Position numbers and translations under genes: made by a program. Source: an uncultured Eubacterium sp. (lineage in GTDB: Bacteria; Bacillota; Clostridia; Oscillospirales; Acutalibacteraceae). Taken from it: a DNA stretch of 64,000 bases. The stretch lies in NCBI GenBank assembly GCA_910584985.1, contig CAJUDJ010000003.1, positions 47,620 to 111,619 of the forward strand, written 5' to 3'. Below the pieces are notes generated by a model that saw nothing but the letters and a program-made list of their open reading frames with translations, did not search any database and was not told the origin of the DNA. Position 1 is the first letter of the stretch; every line of letters begins with the position of its first letter. This document shows positions 43,436 through 51,441 of the stretch, in pieces.

Positions 43436-44878
43436 TTAATAAGCCTTGCCCCAGTAAAGCATATGCTTTGCCGGTTTGCCGCAGCACACACAGGTGTCTG
43501 CAAGCTGTTCCTGCTCAAGCGGAATGCAGCGTGAACCAACGCCTGTAAGCTCTTTAACCTTATCTTCGCATTCTTCGCATCCGCACCACATTGCCTTTAC
43601 AAAGCCATCGCCGTTTTCATCAAGCGCTTTTGTGATTTCATCCAGCGTTCTGCACACATAGGTTCTGCGTTCCCTGTTTTCAAGCGCAGCATTGTAAATG
43701 CCGTTTCTAACCTCTTCCAGCTTTTGCGGAATTACGGTTTCCAGTTCGTCAAGTGAAACAAAGGTTTTTTCCCTGTTGTGGCGTGTTACGATAACACATT
43801 GATTGTTTTCAATGTCCTTCGGGCCGATTTCAAGCCGAATCGGCACGCCCTTCATTTCGTATTCTGCAAACTTCCAGCCGGGGCTGTTATTGGAATCGTC
43901 TATTTTTGCACGGCAGATTTTCTTTAATCTGCTGCAAACCTCATTTGCTTTATCCAGCACGCCTTCTTTATGCTGTGCAACAGGCACAACAATAACCTGA
44001 ATTGGTGCAACAGCCGGCGGAAGCACAAGCCCATTATTATCGCCGTGCGTCATAATAATGGCGCCGATTAAGCGGGTTGTCATGCCCCATGAGGTCTGAT
44101 GCGGATAAACAAGCTTGTTTTCCTTATCTGAATACTGTATTTCAAATGCTTTTGCAAAGCCGTTTCCGAAATAATGTGATGTGCCTGCCTGAAGCGCCTT
44201 TCCGTCATGCATCAGTGCTTCAATGCAGTATGTACGCTCTGCGCCTGCAAATTTATCGCTTTCGGTTTTCATACCCTGCACAACGGGAATGGCAAGGTGT
44301 TTCTGGCAGAATTCCGTGTAAACATTCAGCATTTTTTCTGTTTCTTCGATTGCTTCCTCGGCAGTTGCGTGAAGCGTGTGCCCCTCCTGCCACAGAAATT
44401 CGCGGGAACGCAGAAACGGTCTTGTTGTTTTTTCCCATCTTACAACGGAAACCCATTGGTTGTAAAGCTTCGGCAGATCACGGTAGGAATGCACCACATT
44501 TTTGAAATGCTCGCAGAACAGCGTTTCCGATGTGGGCCTTACACAGAGCCGCTCCTCAAGCTTTTCACTTCCGCCTATTGTTACCCATGCGCATTCAGGT
44601 GCAAATCCCTCAACATGGTCTTTCTCCTTCTGAAGCAGACTTTCCGGTATAAACATCGGCATACAAACATTTTCGTGGTCTGTATCCTTAAACATTTTAT
44701 CAAGAATTTTCTGAATATTTTCCCATATGGCATATCCGTAAGGTCTTATAACCATGCAGCCCTTAACGCTTGTGTATTCAACAAGCTCTGCTTTTTTGCA
44801 TATATCAGTATACCATTTTGCAAAATCCTCATCCATGGATGTAATGTCATCCACCATTTTTTTCTGATCCTTTGCCAT
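43436..44878 (-). CDS. proS: Prolyl-tRNA synthetase, eukaryote/archaeon-like type
   Basis: A 480-residue class II synthetase that charges tRNA-Pro. The short form has no editing insertion. TSETLFCEHF and RFLRSREFLWQEGH-type motifs, with the C-terminal zinc-binding domain containing WCGCEECEDK and CVCCGKPAKHM. The end at GKAY with terminal Tyr is a hallmark of this type. Many Clostridia carry this ProS instead of the bacterial one. Confidence 0.94.
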   Translation of the reverse strand: MAKDQKKMVDDITSMDEDFAKWYTDICKKAELVEYTSVKGCMVIRPYGYAIWENIQKILDKMFKDTDHENVCMPMFIPESLLQKEKDHVEGFAPECAWVTIGGSEKLEERLCVRPTSETLFCEHFKNVVHSYRDLPKLYNQWVSVVRWEKTTRPFLRSREFLWQEGHTLHATAEEAIEETEKMLNVYTEFCQKHLAIPVVQGMKTESDKFAGAERTYCIEALMHDGKALQAGTSHYFGNGFAKAFEIQYSDKENKLVYPHQTSWGMTTRLIGAIIMTHGDNNGLVLPPAVAPIQVIVVPVAQHKEGVLDKANEVCSRLKKICRAKIDDSNNSPGWKFAEYEMKGVPIRLEIGPKDIENNQCVIVTRHNREKTFVSLDELETVIPQKLEEVRNGIYNAALENRERRTYVCRTLDEITKALDENGDGFVKAMWCGCEECEDKVKELTGVGSRCIPLEQEQLADTCVCCGKPAKHMLYWGKAY

Positions 44879-44896
44879 AAAAATGTCTCCTTTGGC

Positions 44897-44940
44897 ATAT
44901 TATAAATCCTACTATATTATAAATCCTACTATATTATAAA
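44897..44940. repeat. 17-base tandem repeat upstream of proS
   Basis: ATATTATAAATCCTACT occurs twice in tandem, then a partial third copy. Each copy holds TATTATAA, so promoter -10-like boxes are repeated. It lies 20 to 60 bases before proS (leftward). Confidence 0.6.
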
Positions 44941-45054
44941 CGAATTAAACGCATATGTAAAGTGCTGAATTTACAGAAAACCGCTTTCAGATAATATTAG
45001 GCAATTTGAATAATATTTATATTAAAAACACCTTATTTATAGTGGTTTTTTAAC

Positions 45055-45083
45055 TTGAAAATAGAAAAAAGCAGTGATACAAT
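45055..45083 (+). promoter_or_regulatory. Promoter of the atp operon
   Basis: TTGAAA, 17 bases, TACAAT, 62 bases before atpB. Confidence 0.5.
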
Positions 45084-45144
45084 TACTTTTGAATTTAAAG
45101 ACGCATAATAGTAAAATGCAGCTTATGAAAGGCGGTGAAGCCTG

Positions 45145-45864
45145 TTGGCATTCAGTTTGTTTTCACCAGTTACAATGGATATAAAAAGCGAGCTTTTGGA
45201 GCAGCTTGAAATAGAAACGGTTTTTGAAATCCCGTTTATTCATGTTGCAGTTGACGAGGGCACGGTGGTTTCATGGATTATTATGGCTGTGCTTGTAATT
45301 GCATCTGCACTGCTTACAAGAAATCTGAAAGTAAGCGGAAAAATATCAAAGCGCCAGCTTGTTCTTGAGGTTTGTATGGATAAGCTGATCAGTTTCTTCA
45401 GTAAAATATTAGGCAAAGAAGGCATAAAGTATATGCCTTGGCTGATGAGCATGGCGATTTTTACAGGCGCTTCCAATATGGTTGGCATATTCGGCTTCAA
45501 GCCGCCCACAAAAAGCCTTCAGGTAACGGCGGCAATGGCAATCACAAGCATTCTTCTTGTTGAATTTGCAGGAATCAGGGAAAAAGGGCTTAAAAAGCAT
45601 ATAAAGGCTTTTGCACAGCCTGTTGCGATTGTTGCACCGATTAATCTTCTGGAGCTTATCATAAAGCCACTTTCTCTTTGTATGCGTCTGTTCGGAAATG
45701 TTCTTGGTGCATTCATTATTATGGAACTCATAAAGAGCGTTGTGTTCCTGAAGCTTGGCGTGCCTGTGGCATTCAGCCTGTATTTTGATTTGTTTGACGG
45801 ATTTTTGCAGGCGTATATTTTTGTATTTTTAACAGCAATGTATGTAAAAGAAGCTGTTGAATAA
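45145..45864 (+). CDS. atpB: ATP synthase subunit a
   Basis: A 239-residue membrane subunit of Fo, with five to six helices, forming the half-channels for ions. The essential Arg lies in SLCMRLFGNVLGAF, and the last helices carry FDLFDGFLQAYIFVFLTAMYV. The start is TTG at 45145 after GGCGGTG; an ATG at 45175 is an alternative. No atpI precedes it. First gene of the operon. Confidence 0.93.
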   Translation: MAFSLFSPVTMDIKSELLEQLEIETVFEIPFIHVAVDEGTVVSWIIMAVLVIASALLTRNLKVSGKISKRQLVLEVCMDKLISFFSKILGKEGIKYMPWLMSMAIFTGASNMVGIFGFKPPTKSLQVTAAMAITSILLVEFAGIREKGLKKHIKAFAQPVAIVAPINLLELIIKPLSLCMRLFGNVLGAFIIMELIKSVVFLKLGVPVAFSLYFDLFDGFLQAYIFVFLTAMYVKEAVE

Positions 45865-45902
45865 AAATAAACAGATTATTTTGAAATAAAGGAGACAGAA
45901 TT

Positions 45903-46121
45903 ATGGGAGTAGCAATCGGAGCAGCAGTAGCTGTATTGGCAGGCTTAGGTGCAGGTATAGGCATCGGTATTGCAACAGGTAAGGCAGTTGAGGCAATCGC
46001 ACGCCAGCCTGAAGCAGCAGGCGATATAAGAACCTCGCTTCTTCTTGGCTGTGCACTTGCAGAGGCAACGGCAGTTTACGGCCTTGTGGTCAGCATACTT
46101 ATCATTTTCTTTATTGGTTAA
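45903..46121 (+). CDS. atpE: ATP synthase subunit c
   Basis: A 72-residue hairpin of two membrane helices that forms the rotor ring. The polar loop is RQPEA and the ion-binding Glu is E54 in CALAEATAVYG. The Na+ ring of Ilyobacter uses Gln32 and Ser66; the equivalent positions here are I21 and A55, though T56 and Y59 are kept. Two of the Na+ ligands are missing, which points to proton coupling. GGAGACAG precedes the start. Confidence 0.95.
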   Translation: MGVAIGAAVAVLAGLGAGIGIGIATGKAVEAIARQPEAAGDIRTSLLLGCALAEATAVYGLVVSILIIFFIG

Positions 46122-46150
46122 TTTATTCAGGTTGAAAGGAAAAATCAGTT

Positions 46151-46648
46151 ATGCTTAAGTTTAACTGGAATTTTCTTTTTACGCTTATAAATCTAGTTGT
46201 TTTCTTTTTACTTATGAGAAAATTTCTGTTCAAACCGATTATGAATGTTTTGAATAAGCGTAAAGAGATGATTGAAAATCAGTTCAGTGATGCCGAACAT
46301 GCAAATGAGCAGGCACAGGAACTGAAAACACAGTATGAAGAAAAAATAGAAAATATCAATGCAGAATCAAATCAGATTATAAACAGGGCAAAGGAATCTG
46401 CCCGTGCAGAATATGATAAGATTATGAACAGGGCAGAGGCAGATGCCGAAAATCTGAAAGCAGCAGCTAAAAGGCAGGCAGATGCGGCTGTTGAAAACGA
46501 AATGCGCACTGCAAGAGAAAACATTGCAGGCATTGCTATAGACGCTGCAGTGAAAGTTTTGGGTGCAAATGTTTCGCCGGAAACAGACAGCAGTATTTTT
46601 GATGAATTTTTGAATGAAGGCAGTGAAGAAAATGAGTCTCAGAATTGA
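46151..46648 (+). CDS. atpF: ATP synthase subunit b
   Basis: A 165-residue stator subunit. One N-terminal membrane helix (about 5-25) is followed by a long charged coiled coil, with Lys/Glu/Ala repeats such as DAENLKAAAKRQADAAVENE, that reaches up to F1. The final residues SEENESQN overlap the next gene by 17 bases. It is of normal length and not fused to delta, unlike the mycobacterial b-delta. Confidence 0.93.
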   Translation: MLKFNWNFLFTLINLVVFFLLMRKFLFKPIMNVLNKRKEMIENQFSDAEHANEQAQELKTQYEEKIENINAESNQIINRAKESARAEYDKIMNRAEADAENLKAAAKRQADAAVENEMRTARENIAGIAIDAAVKVLGANVSPETDSSIFDEFLNEGSEENESQN

Positions 46649-48647
46649 TGATTATGTAAATGTGCTGCTTTCCAATGAAGTAAGCACGGCAGAGCTTGAA
46701 AAGGCAAAGAAGATTCTGTTTTCCTCTGAGGAACTGCTTCAGATATTAAACAGCCCGTCTGTTTCACCGCAGGAAAAAAGAAGGGTTGTAAGTGAAATCT
46801 TTTCTGCTTCGGTTAAGGGTGTTATTACTGCCCTTTCCGAGCAGTGCCATGCAGATAAAATCAAAGAGGTTTTAGGTGCCTATACGGCTGTGTTGGATAG
46901 GAAAAACAGAGTTGCCAGAGCAACACTCATCTGTGTTAATGAGCCGGATGAAAAGCAGCTTCGGGGTATTGAAGAATTTATCTGTAAAGAGGAAGATGCT
47001 GGTTCTGCTAAAATTGAAATCGTGAAAGATGAAAGCCTTATAGGCGGATTTATTATTCAGATAGGCAATAAGCAGTTTGACAGAAGCTTAAAAAGCAAAA
47101 TCAGCAGAATTAAGGAAAAACTGGTTGATGATGCAAGAAAATCATCTTCTGTGGATGCAAATGGAATTATCTCCATCCTGCGAAGCGAAATCAGGGATTA
47201 TGATTTTGAAACCTCAAGCGAAGAGGTGGGCACAGTAATCAGAGTTGGGGACGGAATTGCGGTAATACACGGGCTTGACCATGTTATGTACGGTGAAATC
47301 GTGATTTTTGACTGCGGCATAAAAGGAATGGTGCAGGATATCAAGCGTTCCTCCGTTGGCTGCATTCTTTTCGGACCGGACAGTGAAATTCACGAGGGCA
47401 CACGAGTGCGCCGAACGCATAAAAATGCGGGTGTTCCCGTTGGCGATGCATTTATAGGCAGAATTGTTAATGCGCTTGGCGAGGCAATAGACGGAAAGGG
47501 AGAAATACCTGCCGGGGAATACAGGCTGGTTGAAAACGCAGCACCGTCTATTGTGGAACGGAAATCCGTATCGCAGCCGATGGAAACGGGCATTCTTGCC
47601 ATTGATTCCATGTTTCCAATCGGCAGAGGACAGCGAGAGCTGATTATCGGCGACAGGCAGACGGGAAAAACTTCTGTTGCCGTGGATACCATTCTGAATC
47701 AGAAGGGGAAAAACTGTATTTGCATCTACAATGCAATCGGGCAGAAGGCATCAACAGTTGCCAAGCTTGTGAATACCCTTGAAAAGGGTGGTGCAATGGA
47801 ATACACGGTTGTTGTTTGCTCTACTGCATCCGATTCAGCATCGCTTCAGTATATATCACCGTATTCTGCAACGGCAATTGCGGAGTACTTTATGTATAAG
47901 GGCAGGGATTGCCTGATTGTTTATGATGACTTAAGCAAGCACGCCGTGGCTTACCGTGCGCTTTCGCTTCTGCTGGAGCGTTCACCGGGAAGAGAGGCGT
48001 ATCCCGGTGATGTATTCTATCTGCATTCCAGGCTGCTTGAGCGCTCCTCAAGGCTTTCGGATGCACTTGGCGGCGGTTCTATAACCGCACTGCCGATTAT
48101 TGAAACGCAGGCCGGCGATGTATCGGCTTATATACCCACAAATGTGATTTCCATAACGGACGGACAGATTTTCCTTGAAAGCGATTTGTTTTTCAGCGGT
48201 CAGCGTCCGGCTGTCAATGTCGGCCTTTCCGTATCCCGTGTAGGCGGTGCGGCACAGACAAAGGCAATGAAAAGCGCTGCCGGTTCGCTTCGTGTTGATC
48301 TGGCACAGTACCGTGAGATGGAAGTATTTACGCAGTTTTCATCAGATCTTGATGAAGAAACAAAAGCGGCACTTGCGTACGGCAGGGGCTTAATGGAGCT
48401 GCTCAAGCAGCCGCTCGGAAAGCCGCTTTCACTTGCCCTGCAGGTTATAACTCTGGTTGCCGCAGCAGGGAAAAAATTTGTTGGTGTTCCTGTAAATGAT
48501 ATAAAAAAATATCAGGCAGAACTGCTTGCATATTTTGAAAACTCTTATTTTGATATTATCAGCGAAATTGAGGATAAAAAGGTGCTGGATAATGCACTTA
48601 AGGAAAAAATCCTTGCAGCTGCTGATAGCTTTCAGAAAGGCAGATAA
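46632..48647 (+). CDS. ATP synthase delta-alpha fusion subunit
   Basis: A 671-residue single frame containing two subunits that are normally separate. Residues 1-173 are delta (OSCP): helical N-domain and ESLIGGFIIQIGNKQFDRSL near its end. From V174 the sequence is alpha: EVGTVIRVGDGIAVIHGL, Walker A GDRQTGKT at 340-347 (167-174 in alpha numbering, as normal), and ALSLLLERSPGREAYPGD. The parts are 173 and 498 residues, both full length. There is no stop between them. V174 is an in-frame GTG (47151), where alpha should start, but no good ribosome site precedes it. The start at 46632 follows GAAGG; the ORF extends to 46614. The order b, delta, alpha, gamma, beta, epsilon is standard. A sequence error at a lost stop is a possible alternative. 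Confidence 0.9.
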   Translation: MSLRIDDYVNVLLSNEVSTAELEKAKKILFSSEELLQILNSPSVSPQEKRRVVSEIFSASVKGVITALSEQCHADKIKEVLGAYTAVLDRKNRVARATLICVNEPDEKQLRGIEEFICKEEDAGSAKIEIVKDESLIGGFIIQIGNKQFDRSLKSKISRIKEKLVDDARKSSSVDANGIISILRSEIRDYDFETSSEEVGTVIRVGDGIAVIHGLDHVMYGEIVIFDCGIKGMVQDIKRSSVGCILFGPDSEIHEGTRVRRTHKNAGVPVGDAFIGRIVNALGEAIDGKGEIPAGEYRLVENAAPSIVERKSVSQPMETGILAIDSMFPIGRGQRELIIGDRQTGKTSVAVDTILNQKGKNCICIYNAIGQKASTVAKLVNTLEKGGAMEYTVVVCSTASDSASLQYISPYSATAIAEYFMYKGRDCLIVYDDLSKHAVAYRALSLLLERSPGREAYPGDVFYLHSRLLERSSRLSDALGGGSITALPIIETQAGDVSAYIPTNVISITDGQIFLESDLFFSGQRPAVNVGLSVSRVGGAAQTKAMKSAAGSLRVDLAQYREMEVFTQFSSDLDEETKAALAYGRGLMELLKQPLGKPLSLALQVITLVAAAGKKFVGVPVNDIKKYQAELLAYFENSYFDIISEIEDKKVLDNALKEKILAAADSFQKGR

Positions 48648-49534
48648 TGGCGAACGCAAGGGAAATTCAGGGCAGAATAAAATCCATTAAGGATACAAGA
48701 AAGATTACAAGTGCAATGTATATGGTTTCTTCCTCCAAGCTTCAGAAAGCAAGGCGGGATTTGCAGAACACGGAACCTTATTTCTATGCAATTCAGGAGA
48801 GTCTTGCTAAAATACTTAATTTTGCCCCGGAGGTTGGAAGTAAGTTTTTCGATCAGCGTGAAGAAAAAAAAGGAAAAGACAGAAGAATCGGCTATCTGGT
48901 TATCACGGCAGACAAGGGACTTGCCGGTGCTTATAATCACAATGTTATCAAAATGGCCGAGGAGCTTTCACTTAACGAAGAGGATGATATGCTTTTCGTT
49001 GTCGGACAGGTAGGCAGGCATTATTTTGAAAGAAAAAGCATTCCGATTGATATTCATTTCAATTATACTGCGCAGAACCCTTCTATGAACCGTGCTCGGC
49101 ATATTGCCGAAAAGCTGACAGAGCTTTTTCTGGATGAAAAAATTGATGAAGTATTTGTAATTTTTACCAGAATGATTAATTCCATAACGGTTGAACCTGT
49201 GTTTCAGAAGCTGCTTCCGCTGAAAGAAGAACATATTGAAATCAAAGATAAGAATAATTATTATGAGCATGCGGATTTTATGCCGGATGTGCAGACCGTG
49301 TTTGACAAAATTGTTCCGAATTATGTTGCCGGTTTTATTTACGGCGCTTTGATAGAATCCTATTGCAGTGAGCATAATTCAAGAATGATGGCGATGCAGA
49401 CGGCAACGGATGCCGCATCGGATATGATTAAGCGACTCGGCATTCAGTATAACCGTGCAAGGCAGGCCGCAATAACGCAGGAAATTACAGAGGTTATTGC
49501 CGGCTCAAAGGCACAGAAGAATAAAACAGTTTAA
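48647..49534 (+). CDS. atpG: ATP synthase subunit gamma
   Basis: A 295-residue rotor shaft of F1. The N-terminal coiled coil starts REIQGRIKSIKDTRKITSAMYMVSSSKL, in pieces typical of the family, and the C-terminal helix has RMMAMQTATDAASDMI and NRARQAAITQEITEVIAG. Its ATG overlaps the delta-alpha stop by one base (TAATG). Confidence 0.95.
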   Translation: MANAREIQGRIKSIKDTRKITSAMYMVSSSKLQKARRDLQNTEPYFYAIQESLAKILNFAPEVGSKFFDQREEKKGKDRRIGYLVITADKGLAGAYNHNVIKMAEELSLNEEDDMLFVVGQVGRHYFERKSIPIDIHFNYTAQNPSMNRARHIAEKLTELFLDEKIDEVFVIFTRMINSITVEPVFQKLLPLKEEHIEIKDKNNYYEHADFMPDVQTVFDKIVPNYVAGFIYGALIESYCSEHNSRMMAMQTATDAASDMIKRLGIQYNRARQAAITQEITEVIAGSKAQKNKTV

Positions 49535-49570
49535 CCGCTGTGTGCGGTTTTGGTTAGGAGGAAATCCTAA

Positions 49571-50956
49571 ATGAATAAAGGTAAAATCGTTCAGGTAATG
49601 GGGCCTGTTGTTGATGTTGAGTTTGACGGTATGCTTCCAAGACTTAAGGATGCGCTTTATGTAACCGTAAACGGAAAACGGCTTGTTATGGAGGTTTCGC
49701 AGCATATTGGCAATAAAACCGTAAGGTGCGTTATGCTTTCCGCTTCCGAGGGCCTTTATAAAGATATGGAGGTTACTGCCAAGGGCGGAGCAATTTCCGT
49801 GCCTGTCGGCAGAAAATGCCTTGGCAGGCTTTTTAATGTTGTGGGTGAAACAATTGACGGGCTTGAAAATCTTGATCATGCAGAGCATTGGGAAATCCAC
49901 AGAAAACCGCCGCGTTTTGAGGATCAGTCCTCGGCAGTTGAAATTCTTGAAACGGGAATTAAGGTTATTGATCTTTTAACACCGTATGTCAAGGGCGGAA
50001 AAATCGGTCTGTTCGGCGGAGCAGGAGTCGGGAAAACCGTTCTGATTCAGGAGCTTATTACAAATGTTGCCAATGTTCACGGAGGCTATTCCATTTTTAC
50101 CGGCGTAGGTGAGCGTTCAAGAGAGGGAAACGATCTCTGGAATGAAATGAAGGAATCCGGTGTTATCAATAAAACAGCACTTGTTTTCGGCCAGATGAAT
50201 GAACCGCCCGGTGCGCGTATGCGTGTTGCCGAAACAGGGCTTACAATGGCAGAATATTTTCGTGATGAAGAACATCAGGATGTGTTGCTGTTTATAGATA
50301 ATATATTCCGTTTTGTGCAGGCAGGCTCTGAGGTTTCGGCACTGCTCGGCAGAATTCCCTCCGCGGTCGGCTATCAGCCCACGCTGGCAACAGAAATGGG
50401 CGAGCTGCAGGAACGGATTGCTTCAACAAAAAGCGGTTCCATAACATCTGTTCAGGCAGTCTATGTGCCGGCAGACGATTTAACGGACCCTGCCCCTGCA
50501 ACTACCTTTGCTCATCTTGATGCAACAACCGTGCTTTCAAGAAAGATAGCAGAAAAGGGCATTTATCCCGCTGTTGACCCTCTTGAATCCAACAGCCGTA
50601 TACTTGAGGCAGAAACGGTTGGCGAAGAGCATTATCAGGTTGCAAGGCGTGTGCAGGAATATCTTCAAAAATATAAAGAGCTTCAGGATATTATTGCCAT
50701 TCTCGGCATGGAAGAGCTTTCCGAAGAGGATAAAACAACAGTTTACCGTGCAAGAAAAATTGAGAAGTTTTTATCACAGCCGTTTCATGTTGCCGAAATG
50801 TTTACAGGGCTCAGGGGTGTTTATGTTCCTGTTTCAGAAACCGTTAAAGGCTTTAAGGCGATTATAGACGGTGAAGTGGATGATGTGCCGGAAGCTGCAT
50901 TCTTTAATGCAGGCACAATAGAGGATGTGCTTGAAAAAGCAAAAGGTATGAAATAA
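49571..50956 (+). CDS. atpD: ATP synthase subunit beta
   Basis: A 461-residue catalytic subunit. Walker A GGAGVGKTV, GVGERSREGNDLW with the catalytic Glu/Arg region, and Walker B VLLFIDNIFRF are intact. Three beta subunits alternate with alpha in F1. It follows atpG by 36 bases with TAGGAGG before the start. Confidence 0.97.
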   Translation: MNKGKIVQVMGPVVDVEFDGMLPRLKDALYVTVNGKRLVMEVSQHIGNKTVRCVMLSASEGLYKDMEVTAKGGAISVPVGRKCLGRLFNVVGETIDGLENLDHAEHWEIHRKPPRFEDQSSAVEILETGIKVIDLLTPYVKGGKIGLFGGAGVGKTVLIQELITNVANVHGGYSIFTGVGERSREGNDLWNEMKESGVINKTALVFGQMNEPPGARMRVAETGLTMAEYFRDEEHQDVLLFIDNIFRFVQAGSEVSALLGRIPSAVGYQPTLATEMGELQERIASTKSGSITSVQAVYVPADDLTDPAPATTFAHLDATTVLSRKIAEKGIYPAVDPLESNSRILEAETVGEEHYQVARRVQEYLQKYKELQDIIAILGMEELSEEDKTTVYRARKIEKFLSQPFHVAEMFTGLRGVYVPVSETVKGFKAIIDGEVDDVPEAAFFNAGTIEDVLEKAKGMK

Positions 50957-50973
50957 AAGCAAAGGAGTATGCT

Positions 50974-51387
50974 TTGAAAACTTTTAATCTGAAAATTATT
51001 GCTTCCAATAAGGTTTTTTATGACGGTGAATGCCAGAGCCTTACCATTCCTTACATTGACGGCGGGCAGATGGGTTTTCTTGCAAATCATGAAAATACCG
51101 TTGTTCCGATTGAAAGCGGTGAAATGAAAATCAAAACCGAAAACGGTAAAATTATAGAAGCCTTTGTGGGGGATGGATTTGCTGAATTTTTGGATAACGA
51201 GGCAATTCTTGTCTGTGTTTCGGCAGAGCTGCCGGAGGAAATAGATGCAAGGCGTGCAGAAGAAGCAATAATCCGGGCTGAAGAAGAAATGCGCCAGAAG
51301 CAGAGCAGACTTGAATACAGTGTTTCCAGAGCGAATATCTCCAGAGCAATGGAAAGAATAAAGGTAAAAAGAAGGCATCAGATCTAA
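50974..51387 (+). CDS. atpC: ATP synthase subunit epsilon
   Basis: A 137-residue protein: N-terminal beta sandwich (TFNLKIIASNKVFYDGE, GQMGFLANHENTV) and a C-terminal two-helix arm that can inhibit ATP hydrolysis. The start is TTG at 50974, 6 bases after AAAGGAG. Last subunit gene of the operon. Confidence 0.93.
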   Translation: MKTFNLKIIASNKVFYDGECQSLTIPYIDGGQMGFLANHENTVVPIESGEMKIKTENGKIIEAFVGDGFAEFLDNEAILVCVSAELPEEIDARRAEEAIIRAEEEMRQKQSRLEYSVSRANISRAMERIKVKRRHQI

Positions 51388-51395
51388 AGAAAAAA

Positions 51396-51413
51396 GGGAA
51401 GCATATGCTTCCC
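51396..51413. terminator. Palindrome after atpC, weak terminator
   Basis: GGGAAGCAT-ATGCTTCCC is an 18-bp perfect palindrome followed by TGATTTG, with only a short T stretch. Read-through into the HAD gene 55 bases past atpC is possible. Confidence 0.45.
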
Positions 51414-51441
51414 TGATTTGTATTATAAAGGAGAACGCAAA

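Noticed and set aside
44879..45144. T-box leader for proS
   Set aside because: No T-box consensus or terminator/antiterminator pair; only the short tandem repeat is seen.
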